A stretch of 64,000 bases of DNA from Symbiodinium natans (taxonomy: Eukaryota; Sar; Dinophyceae; Suessiales; Symbiodiniaceae). Numbering within the stretch: the first letter of the stretch is position 1; every line of letters begins with the position of its first letter. The notes beneath the pieces were generated by a model. The model saw only the letters and a program-made list of their open reading frames with translations. It had not been told where the DNA came from and made no database searches. Below are positions 31,571-43,889 of the stretch, one piece after another. A program made the position numbers and the translations under genes. The stretch is from positions 37,821 through 101,820 of the forward strand of contig CAJNDS010000631.1 in NCBI GenBank assembly GCA_905221605.1. The letters are read 5' to 3'.

Positions 31571-31677
31571 ATGTTTCTTGTAGCAGCGCTCCTTGTCTTC
31601 GGACAGCTTGGTGCTGTTTCAAGCCAATGCCCAGGGCTCAGTTCAATGCAGTGCGCTTGCTGCAGTTTTTGGTGGCC
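31571..31677 (+). CDS. Gene A2 first exon with signal peptide
   Basis: ATG at 31571 opens MFLVAALLVFGQLGAVSSQC, a textbook signal peptide with likely cleavage after AVSS or nearby, followed by Cys-rich CPGLSSMQCACC. The exon must be spliced because the frame closes at TAA (31679). A GTAAGC at 31678 with an AG at 31738-31739 gives an in-frame join. GC donors slightly upstream joined to the AG|G before 31745 also work and fit the rule seen in the other introns, so the exact junction is open. Confidence 0.7.
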
Positions 31678-34600
31678 GTAAGCTGTGCGTTAAGCCGGTG
31701 ATAGTGCTAGCTGCTAGCTGGTACTCCTTTGCAGCAGAGCCGAGGCGATTATGGCTACTTTGAGCAAAGTCCGGGAAACTGCGTCGTTTGCCCGGCAGGG
31801 AGGTATGCCAATACTCAAGGCCAATTGGACTGCACTGATTGTGCAGAAGGGACATACCTGGCCGATGATGGCCAACTATGGCAACTTCACGCGCACGAGG
31901 ACTTCTGCACACCCTGCCCTCCAGGCCGAGCCTCCAACCAACTGGCAGCAGCAGCCTGCACAGAATGCGTGGCCGGAGAGTACGCCTCGCATCCAGGAAG
32001 CCTGTTTTGCGATACATGCTTTGAGGGGGTTGCAGCGACACCAGGTACAATTCGGTGTGGGTCCTGCAGTGCCGGCTATAGGCCCTCAAGTGACAGGACG
32101 CAGTGCGAGCCATGCCCCGCGGGTTACGAAGGCCCGGACGGGCTGAACTGCTGGGAGTGCTGGTCGGGCACTGTCGCTGCAGAAGGGTCTTCCGCCTGTA
32201 CGGAGTGCGCAACTGGCAAAACATCGCTGAATGGCACGGAATGTGTCGACTGTGCAGCTGGGAAAACCAGCTGGTATGGGTCGGAGTGTTATGAGTGCTG
32301 GTATGGCGAGTATTCTAGGGGCGGGGATGAGTGTCAAGGCTGCCCAGCAGGTCGGTATTCCGACACACTGGCCAGCAGCAATTGTAGCAAATGTCCCGCT
32401 GGCAAATATTCTAACGATTACGCATCGTATTGTGACGATTGCTGGTATGATCAGGTGTCTGCCGCGGGCAGTTCCAGTTGCGAGTATTGCCAGGCAGGCT
32501 ATGTTCCGCGGTCAGATCGGACTGCCTGCAAGGCTTGTGTCGCAGGCAAATATGCGCCCCCAATGATGATGGATTGTTGGCAATGTTTCTTCGGATATTC
32601 TCTCGAAGGTTTTGAAACCTGCGAGCTCTGTCCCGATGGATCCAAGCCCACAAGCGACCGCACTGGTTGCGAACCTTGCCCAGCTGGCACATATGCGTCT
32701 GAAGGCGCCGAGTACTGTGCCCCTTGCGGGCAAGGCAGAAGCCGTACAGAGAACGAGACGCTTTGCGTTGACTGCGAGCCAGGTCGGTACAATTCTGACA
32801 CGACCAGTGCGACTTGTACGGAGTGTCCCGGTGGACGGTATTCGGATACGCCAGGTAGCAGGGTGTGCCAACCATGCCCCGTCGGGCGGTACTACAATGG
32901 AACGGGCTCAAACGCCTCATCCGTGTGTTCTCAATGTCCCGGTGGGCAAACTCAGTCGTCAGGCGCGTACCATGAGGATGCCTGTCTTCAGCCTGGTACC
33001 AATCAGTCGGTTGAATGCATTGCCGGAAAAACATGCTCTTTTGTTTTTTCTCAAGGCCCTGGGCTCCTTGACACGAGTGTGCATGCAGTGAAGGTCAAGG
33101 AAGATACATGTGAGCCCGATCCGGATACCCTCGTTACTCTGCTTGATCAGCTCGAGCAGTACCAGCAGTTTACCGCATCATACGGAGGCCACGGTGGCTA
33201 TGGTGGCTATGGGGGTGCTCCACCAGGAAGCTATGGAGGCTATGGTGGACTCCCTGGCGGATTTTTTGGAGGCACTGATGGGGGGTTTGGTGGATACGGG
33301 GGATTTGGATTCAGGAGGCTGAAGTCAGGTGAGGTCGTAGATGGTTTTGGCACATCCCGGGTATGGATAGCCACCAACTATACAGTGGCATGGACCGATC
33401 CGATCTCGGCAGATCCTGGCAACTACAAGCTATGCTGGTGTGGTGGGTATGGCTTCTATGGCTTCACGGTGCCGACACAGGTCCGATGTGTCCAGGACTC
33501 GTTCTACGACTTCGAGGTGGGCACCCTGGCTGTAGCTGGGCCGTATCCAGGTCAGACCTTCTCTTGCGTCCGAGGCAGAGTCTGCAATGGTGGCACTTTG
33601 AAAGGCCTTGGCTTGACTGCTGACGACCAGCTGCACCTAAGGGCTGGCTGCACTTTGGACGGAGCCAAAAGGTTTGCAGGAGTGCCCTTTTGGGTGTCTG
33701 CCGTCGCTTCTGACATGTCAGGTGAGGTGGACCTGGAGTTTGGACTCAACTACACAGTCAACGACCAGCCAGGGAGCTTCAGTCTATGCTGGTGCTCTTC
33801 CAAGGGCACCCCTTGTAGCACGATGGACTTGAGCGTGGACGGTACCAGTGACGTCTACCTGGAAACCTTTGCTGGCATGTTGAGCCTGGAAGGGCCCTTT
33901 CCAGGGGCAGAAGTGGAGTGCTTCCTCGGCCAGTATTGCTACGTCCTTCTAGATCTCGGGGGTGAAAACCTCCTAGATGGTGACCGCCTCACAGCCCTGT
34001 CACAATGTGGAGACTCCAGCTTTCTGACAGGCTTTCCCTCCCCCGGCTATACGGACGCAACAAACGGCGGGCTCGTTTTCATCTTCGACTCTGGCAACTT
34101 GAACACCGAGCCAGGGATCTACCGAATGTGTTGGTGCCGGCCAGATCCGGACGCAGGAGTTTCCTGTGATTCCGCCAGTGATTTTGGCACAACTATCGGG
34201 CTATTCCTCGCCACAGGGCCTTACTCTGGCCAGACAGCGCAGTGCGAACTGGGCTCCGAATGCGTGCTGTCCATCTTCCAAGGCGTGAGCTTGTCGACCA
34301 GGGACTCGGTTGTGGCAATGGCTTCTTGTAAGTCGCAGCTCCCTGCAGCCAACTTCCCGAGCCCGCTGCCGCTGTTTGTCACGATCGTCGGAGCCGGCTA
34401 CGGTTTCAACCTTGGGCAGCTGAAGTTAGAGGATGGTGTCGTGCCCGAGAAGCTCGAGCTGTGCTGGTGCTCATCGAGGTCACAGGACCCTGACCCTGGG
34501 GTTCCTTCTTGCTCGCTTCCATGGCATTTCGGGGCTGCTGGATGGACGCTCTACTTGGTTTGCCCACCAGGTTGGTATGAACTTGTGGGTGTTTCAAAGA

Positions 34601-37600
34601 CATGCCAGCAGTGCCCGCCGGGCTACTACTGCGCTGGTGGCTGGGGTGTATCAAAAACTGCATGTCCGGCGGGTAGCACCTCTGATGCTGGAGCAAGCAA
34701 GGTAGACAGCTGTAAGTGTCGCCGGGGCTATTACGTGGATGTTGCTGTGGGTGCCTGCATGGCTTGCCCTGCGGGGTCCTTCAAGAACTCGGTCGACAGA
34801 CTGGAAGAGTGCGCAGCACAGTGCCCTGCCCAGACGACCTCTGCAGCTGGTGCAGCCAGTATCAGGGAATGCTTCTGCGACGGGCATACGGTTGATGTTG
34901 ACCCGAACCCTGGCGTATTCCAGTGCGAGGACCTCGCCGATCTTTCTAACATCTACATGAACGGATCATCTCTCTTTGCATCCAGCATTGCTCTTGTACA
35001 TTCCTTCAATGGGTCCATCATGGTGCTGGATGCTTCGACCGAGGAGTTGCTGGAGGAAATCCGTTCAGATCTGTCGAGCCACATCCAGCTGAGCTCGGAC
35101 ACGCGTGCCTCCTTCGAGCTGGAAGTGGGCAATGTCCTAGACTGGCGCTTGGACTTTCAGATCTTGAGCTCCGATCCGGAGCTTGCAGATCAAATGCACA
35201 GTCTTCTTAAACCTGCAGCTTTCGCAGCATGGATCTACACAGAGATGGGCGCGACTGCGCTGTCATTGGCCAATCTTACGAAGCTAACGGACGTAGAGGC
35301 TACAGTGCTACAGTGCCCAGATGGTTTGGGCTTCCCAGCCGGGTCCTATGTGACCAGCTTAGCGGATTGCGTGTGCCCTCATGGAATGCAGCCGGCAGAC
35401 AGCAGCAGCAGTGGCCTACTGGGAGGCTGTACGAGCTGTCCCGCTGGTACTTTCAAGTCCTCCGTGAAGGACACGAGTTGCGAGGCTTGTCCTACTGGGC
35501 AGGTGCCTCTCACGACGCTGCAGCAGGGTGCAGTCTCAGATGCTGCTTGCACATGCTCAGCTGGTTACCATGTCAATGAAGATCCAGGCCCGGAAGCCTG
35601 CCTCGAATGCGACTCCGGTTATTTTTGTCTGGGAGGCCACCATAGAGAGCCATGTAGTCAATCACGGACAACAGACACGAGCACAGCAGGAAGCGAGTCT
35701 GAGTGCCTGTGTGATTCCGGAACAACCCTGAATGACACAGGCCAGTGTGAAGAATGCTCGCCTGGCCGGCTGAAGGGAGATGTTGGCAATGCCCCTTGCA
35801 CGGATTGTACCGCCGGAAAATATTCAGGTTTTGGCAAGGACACCTGTGATGATTGCAACCCTGGACGGTTTTCCTCAGTGGGTGCAGCATCATGTGAAGC
35901 ATGCCCAGCTGGCCGCTATTCTCAAACGAGTGCAGCAACTTCGCTGGCTTCATGCGCGCTCTGCAGCATCGGCACCTGGAGCAACGACACAGGAGCTGAC
36001 ACTGACACGGCATGTCGTGTCTGCCCGGGTGGCACTACCACAGAAGAGACCGGATCGACAGACAGCTCTGCGTGCGTGCGCCCATATCCCGACCAAGCAC
36101 GCACATGTGTCTCAGGCCGCGTCTGCGCTGTGGATGGTTTGGAAGGTCATGGTCTCCGGGCAGGACATCGTATGGGGATTGCTTCTGCAAGTTGCCTGGC
36201 CGCGAAGGTGGCAGTACCAGGCATTGTGGACGATGGAATTTCGAAGATTTCGGCAGCTGGCAGCAGGTACGTGTGGGGTGATTTGCCGGCTGATTTTACA
36301 CCATCAGGCGGTTTCTACAACTTGTGTTGGTGTGCAAACATGGAACAACTGGTATGCACCGACCTCAACGCGAACTATCTTACGCAAGCTGGGCAACTAT
36401 TGGTTGCCGGCCCATCAGACAACTTCTTTGAATGCGTACGTGGCCGGGACTGTGTCGGCTTATTGCCTTTTTCTGGCTTTGAGCTAGTTGCTGCAGACCT
36501 CGTGTCCGTACGACGCGATGCCTGCGGAACCACCGCAGTGGCAGAAATCTCAAGCGCCAATACTGAGGGGATCGGCAATTTGAGTGACCTGCAACGACAA
36601 GAATCTACCACGTCGTTAACGCTGGGTTTCGGAGTGTCTGATGACGTGTCCAGCTACTACCTCTCCATTGACGTAGACGACTCTGGGTATTTCCTGTGCT
36701 GGTGCGCAAGTGGACGAGGAGCCGAGAATGCATGCACCTCTCCAGAAGAGTTCATTGTGTATGCTGGCCGTCTGCGTGTGGTCGGCCCACGAACGAATCA
36801 AGAAAGCGGATGCTCTGTTGGGCAGCCGTGCTCGGTGCTCGGCATTCAGGGTGCCGGCATGGAGGTTGGGGATCGTCTCATGGTTCTCTCCGACTGCGGC
36901 CGAGGCATTGCCTTGCTTGGTTTCCCAAGCAGCGGCATCATGGAGACGAGCAACGCCCAAGACTTTGCTTTTGTTGGGAACAGCAGCGACGTCTTACTGT
37001 CAACACCGGGCATCTTCCGACTTTGTTTTTGCAGGCCTTGGCCTAGCGCTGGAGAGACATGCGAACGGCCAAAAAGCTTTCAAGCAAAAGTCGGGCTCAT
37101 GACGGCAAGCGGGCCCTTTGACCAGATCGCCGTCTGTAGCACTGGCAGCAGCTGCACGCTGCTGATGTCTGGAATTGGGTTGCTCGCTGGGGACCAGGTC
37201 TTGATCGTCTATGGAGAATGTGGGCAGCCTGCTGGCGTGGGTGTGCGAGGTTTCCCGCAACTCGAGTATTCCGTCCCAGTAGTAGATGGCAGCAATGGAT
37301 TGGAAGCCAGCCTGGGCGAGCTGCCTGCAGAGGCCATGGCCGGTGACTACAAGATTTGCTGGTGTCCTGCCAATGCCCAATGCGGAGACTTCTCCGTTTT
37401 CCGAGCCCCGGGTGGAACTCTGCGAATCGACTGTCCGCCTGGAAGTTATGCCATTGGGCCAGCTACAGGTCAGGGTTGAGAGTAGAGTGAGTAGAGTGAG
37501 TAGAGTGAGTAGAGTGAGTAGAGTGAGTAGAGTCAGCTTGGTCGGTTGTGGAACGCATGCTGAGTGCCCCGACAGGTCGAGTTTGCGAGCCCTGTACGCG

Positions 37601-40600
37601 GGGGTACTACTGTGCCGGGGGCCGGCCTGAAAGGGCGACAAGGGTGATTTGTGGTTCTGGGGAAACGACCGCTGAAATGGGATCCGTTGCTCGGATCTAC
37701 TTAGGTTGATTCTTGATTGGTGTTTGTTCTGTTGAGGAAAATGCAAGTCTGTATGCCAAGTGTGTGGCGCAGCTCAGCCAAGGTTTCCCTATCAGCTTGC
37801 GTATGTGATGCCGGGTATGAGCTTGTAGATGACAGTTGCAGTGCCTGCAGCAAGGGCTCGTACAAGAGCGTGGTCGGAAGTGGAGTAGCATGCCTTCCAT
37901 GTCCTGCTGGCTTTACAACATTCGGCACGGGCGCCAGATTTGAGTCGTTCTGTGCCATCCCCACGTCAACCCCAGACAGCTCAAGTCCAAGCACTGGCAA
38001 CAATGGGAGCAATGTGAGCAACGAGACCAACCAGTCTGCTGTCAACGTGACGGACTTGCCGATCTCGCCGCAGCCACAGATACAGTTGAAGAACGAAACG
38101 GCGGTGCCGGCAGTCACCTTCAACATGACCATGTCCCAACTGCCAGCAGATGGAGATGAGGAAACACTCAAAAACCAGCTCAAGGCAGCTTTGCCTCTCA
38201 TGCAATAGGAAGAGACACGGAGCAATGCTAGGGTTTCATGCATTTTCATGCGTCAGGCAACGTTCGTCGCAACACTGTCAGCTTCAACTCGCGCGGACCC
38301 GAATGCAATCCAAATTGCTCCTTGCCTCAAGCGTTGGCGCGACAGGCTCACAGCAAGTGCAGGTTGTGTTGTGAGGTTGTGTTTCTGTGTCGATGCTGCT
38401 GACAGGTTTTTGTGCAAGAAGGACAGGCCAGCAACTCGACCGCCCGACGGCTTCAGGGATCTGTGATAGTGGTCATCACCATCAAGCAGCGCACATCCGA
38501 AGAGGCCGCTCTGACTCTTGCCGATATGGATGCCTCCTGGTGGCACTAGTTTGTGGAAGCGATGTCGAAGGCTGTTGCTGCACAGAGCTGAACGGTGCGA
38601 TTAGGTAGACTTGCTCTCCAAAGAGATTGGAAGTGCCGTGGAGTCGCATCCGAGTTTCGACTTTTCCTGGTAAGCGTTTTGTGTCTGGGTCTTTGATTGC
38701 ATGCCGTGAACTTTTTGTCCAGGCATGAACGATGGTTCTATTTGTTTCTGACCTGTTGGGATGTTCCCCCTTATACTAACAGTCTTTAATAGGGTTATAG
38801 TTATAGTACCCCCTATTATAATCCCTATCGTTTGTCTATTAAGGAGCTGTTAGCATAAGCGGGAACAGCGGAGGACGCTGGGCGCTGCGGGCATTGAGCT
38901 GACGGTCGACAGCGTGCCAGAGATCATGGAAACCTCAGTGAAATGTCCAGCACGCCGGTCTGTGCCACCAGGATTGCTACAATGCTACAAGGTTCTATCA
39001 TTTTTTCCATGGCTGCTTTGTGGGTGTGCACTGAACTCACCGTGCAAGGAGTTCCTGTCCTGAGCGAGAGTGATTGCGAATGCAGTCCTGGCTACGGCTA
39101 TGTTGCTGCCTCGATGACTTGTGTTTTATGTGAACTAGGAAGATACAAGGCAGGGCGCCTTCATGTACGTGCTGATTTCATCCTTAGAGTATGCGCGAAG
39201 CTCCCTGCTAGTCGCGTGAGTCACAAAGCCTACCATGCGATGTGCAGAGGGCAAGCAAGCCGGATTCCTTTGTGCTCTCGAGGCGGACGTGGGCGACGTG
39301 TCCTGCACACGATGTCCTGACTTGATGTCAACTCTCGCAACTGGAGCCACATCTCCTACCGAGTGCCAATGCCAGGTGGGTAACCTCAACAGCAGCCCCC
39401 AGTGTTGGGTCAGCTAGTGGTGGCTACTTGCGGAGTAGTTTTTTGTGTGATGTGGTTTGGGATTTCGGTTTGTAGCCACGGACATCTTTCGTCAGGTGGG
39501 TCTTTACGGAGATGCCAGCGGGGAGTGCGCCGTCTGCATGCTCGGGTACTACTGCCCCGGCACTGGGGAGGCAATCCAGTGCCCCAGGAACTCCACAACG
39601 ACATCGGTGGGCCGGTCACTCACAGATTGCATTTGCATGGCAGGCTTCTATTCGGTTCAAGATGAGTCTTTATGCCAACCTTGCCAGCATGGAAAATACA
39701 AGCCGAACATCGGCAATGGGGAGTGCCCCTTAGCTTGCCCCACTAGCGCAGACAGTCAGCTGGGCGCTTCAAGTCTGGACGACTGTTACTGCCAGTCTGG
39801 TTTCCATGCCCTAACCGATGCTTCCACGGGCAGTTTGGCCAGATGTGCGCTCTGTGATTACACGGGCCTGGCCTGTCGTGGCGGCTTCGAGGGAGCCAAC
39901 CTTACACTGACAAGTGGCGCGTCCGTGCCTCGCACTCATGCGCAGCCAATTGCAGAGCTGCTCTCCTCTGGTCTTGGTCTGTTTGTTATTAAGTTATTTT
40001 GTTAGTGTTTCGGTCTCTTTATTCTGTCAGTGCGTTCAGTTTACATGATTTTACATGGTTCTACAGTTCTAGACTTGAAGGTGTATTGGTTGGCAGATTT
40101 GTTTCAGTTCAGCCTACACCTGAGGGTGGGCTTCTACCAAACGGGTGAGACATCAGCCGTCGCGTGCGATGTCTTCGTAGTGGAGGAGGTCTCTGCGTGT
40201 GGAGGCGGTGAGGCGTGTTCCGCACAGCGGATCGGGTTAATGGTGCCCGAGTCCTGCCATGGAACCAAGGGCACCTTTGATGCAGTTCATAGGGTGGGTG
40301 CAGCCAGTGACCTCCTGCATGGCACCTGCTCTTCGTGTAGGGGCGCAGGAAATGCATTTCCGCTTGTGCTCAGGCAACAATTGTTCAGAAGGCCTGCATC
40401 TGTTCTGATTTGAGTCCAGTTCGATGTGGCGACGCGTTGCAGTTCTTTTGGCATCTAGGCTCTACTGGCCTCCTGTGTGGCGAGTGCCCTGATGGCTGGG
40501 CAAGAGACGACTATCCTGAGCTGTGCTCTCGATGCCCCGATGATCCCGCCAGCGCTGTGACTGCTGCGCCCTTACCATCTCTACCATACGAGGCATGATT

Positions 40601-43600
40601 GTTTTCCAATAGTTCTTTCAGCAGAGATCTCGATTGAGCCGTTTCGCATGACTATCTGCCAGCCCCGAACAAAGACGGTCTGCTTCCTTCCATGTGAGTG
40701 CGTGGCCGAGATGGGAGTTCTCAACGATGTCTTCACGAAGACGGTCCTGAACTTTGCAGTAGCGGTAATGGCTGCCACGGCAGCTGTTAAGGGAGGCACC
40801 AAGTTGCACACTAGCATGATCCGTGCCTGGGCGCACCAGTTTGGCAACTCGAAGCCGGGAAGTCGGTGTGCTGTCATTCGCACGGCATCTCTCATTGTGA
40901 ATTAGAGAAAAGCAAGGCGTTGGTACCCAGTGGCTGGCAGCGTGTGCCTTGGCGTTATGTGTTCTTCGTGACACTTTGTGGCCTCGACTTTGCATGGCTT
41001 GCCGCCGACTGAGTGAGGCAGGTACGGGCCAGATGTTTGATAGATGCAGACAGACCCAGATAGAAGCTTCTGTGAAGTGAAGAGGCTGCTGTCAGCTGTC
41101 GCCATGGCTGTCAGCTGATTGTGTAACGTAAAAACAAGGCTCCGTGTTGACGCAGTTCGACCTTGGATCAGTTGGTGGCTTTGGCTGGTCCGAAAAACAG
41201 AAGGAGTTGGAGCAGCTGCGAGAATGTGCAGAAGCGAACATCACGGTCCAGGACTGCCCAATCGGCTCACAGGCGCGCTTTCAAAGAGCAGATTGAAAAA
41301 GAGCATCTCACGTCAATTCCTGTCATCTCATGTCAGTTCTCGTCAATTCTCGTGTCCTCCAGGGCCTCGAGTTTCCTTGGCCGGAAGAAGTCACAAGGGC
41401 AATGGACGGTGTTTTTGAGCTCATGAAGATCATGTTCTGAACTCAGAGGTTCTCAACATGCCCTTCCTTTGAAACCTCCTGCACGTTGTCGTTGTCTTCA
41501 GTTCACACGGTACCAAGGCCAAAGGTGGCCACTGTTGCGATGTCGGCAGAGTGCCACGCAGAAAGGCTGCTACCTGGAAACAAGATTGCGAGCCTAGGAT
41601 TCGACTTGAGAGCAAACAAACCGGCTTTGTTGGCTTTCACGGCATCTCACGGCCTTGTGGTATTCTGCTTTCTTTGCCCGTGGGCCGAGGAAGAATCTGG
41701 CGCCCGCTCTGTATCACGTCAGCAGCCCGTTGCTGGCAATGCTGGGGGTCTTCCTGATATGCGCCGCCGTGGTCTACATGCTCATTCCGCTGTTGAACAA
41801 GTGTGGCCTTGAACTGAATGACTTCGGCCACAAGACGCGAAAGCGCCAGACGGCCGTGAAGGCTCTGGAGAGGGCTATGGAGAAGCATTTGGAGGAGGTT
41901 GGCCTGACCTGGCAAGATGTAGAGGACATGCACCGTAGCGTGGTAGCTCTTAGCTCTGAGTCACTATGCCATTATGCACCATCTCGGACAACCATATGGC
42001 GTCCTCAGATGTGAAAGTTGTGAGAACATGCTATTAGTATCAGGCACTAGCATGTCCCCATGAAACCATCAAAGACAAGTTTGCCACGCGAACCAGAACA
42101 TATGCAACATGATGACACAATAATCGCACGCCTACCCCAACTACATCCCATCAGCAAATACACATGGCCAGCAACACAACCTTATATCTCGCAAGCAAGT
42201 GCAGGCAGCTAGGCACACGTGTGCAACAAATGCCACATTTCGCGCGCGCCAGTGTTGATGACAGGGTTTGTGCGGGATTAAGGTGTCCAATGCCAAAGCC
42301 TTTCTCGCACCAGACTGTTGCCAGCTTTGGCGAACAAGTGTGCGTGTGCGGGGACAGGATTTCCAGCAACGCATGCTGAAGCGAATCTGATGCTGATGCT
42401 GCACGGAACAGACACGGGTGACGTCAATGTGCTAGGTGGACCGTCCATGTGCAACTCATGGTGCCCAATCTTCCAAAGCCTGGAAGCGGACATCTACAGG
42501 GTTAAGCCAGGTTTACGGCAAGCGTGGCAGATTTGCCTCGTCAACACATGATCAGTCTGACCACGCCAGTTCAAGGGTTCGTGAAAAGACTACGTTTACA
42601 TGCATGTAGGCTTTCACACGCGTAACCCTGAAATACTTGGGGGGGGGAGCGGGGGGGGGGGGGGGGGGGAAGCGGGGAGCGGGGGAGGGGGGGGGGGCCC
42701 TGCCTGCAGGCCACAACAGCTGTGTGTTCCGACAGCAAATGTAAACCGCCACGAGTTTGCCCGAAGTTTGCCCAGCAGGTTGCGACGTCCGGGGTCCAGG
42801 CTTCTGCTGAAAAAGTACTTGACTTGCGGCTATTATAGGATATTTGAGACCGGGTGATGCAGGAGTCAGGAGTCCTCGACGGAGAGACAACCGGTGGCCT
42901 GCACGATGATGCCGAAGATCCGGAAAGTTTCATCTCAGGACAGCTAGAGAGGGCTTAGGGTTTAGGGTTTAGGGTTTAGGGTTTAGGGGAGCATTGCTGA
43001 CTGTTCTGTCAGGGAGCCGTCACTGCCGTTTGACTAGGCTGTGTTTGCATGCAGGCAAATTAGCTGGCGAAAGAAAGCTGGCCTTAAAAATGTGCTGGCA
43101 CCCGAGTATGGAACTGACTTGTGGCATTGCTGCTTTGCTTCCTTGAATGAGATGAGCGGAGGTTTGTACAAAGCGCGTGAGCATCCTCTTTTTGCAGCTG
43201 GAGCTGAACTTTATATAGCTACAGGTTTCCACTACTAAGCGAGTGTCATGCAGTGTCACGCTTTAAGGTCAGTCTTTGTGACGACGCGAGCTTGACATGG
43301 CAAGACGTATCCAACAACCTGGATCTCGTCGGGCATGGCATACACGATGGAAGTTGCTTGGCTGTAGGCTAGGATCTTGGAGGTCCAACACGATTCGGCT
43401 AAATGTGGTACAAGAATTATCCTACGGTTCACGCTCCAAAAGGAAAAGCTGCCACATTCCTCTGAGGATTCAAGCTTGGGGTCTAACGCTCAATCCGCAG
43501 CTTTCCTGTCCAGATACAGTTTTTCCCAGGCCAATATTCACCGCACCATAAACCGGTCATGCCGCCATGCCAACCCCTTCTGGTTGCATTCTAGCTTTCC

Positions 43601-43858
43601 ATACGTTTTTTTACGTGAGCATATACCTTTTTGCATGAACATATATCATCATATATCAAGGGCAAAACCCGCATACACATTTGTGTACACCTGCGTAGAC
43701 AAACACAAACACATGTATATATATATATATATATATGTATATAAGTATTTGTGTACAAATAGAAATAATAAATAAATAAATAAATACATAAATATAAATA
43801 TATATGTATATATATATATATATGTGTGTGTATGTGTATATATATACACACGCATATA

Positions 43859-43889
<31 letters not shown>

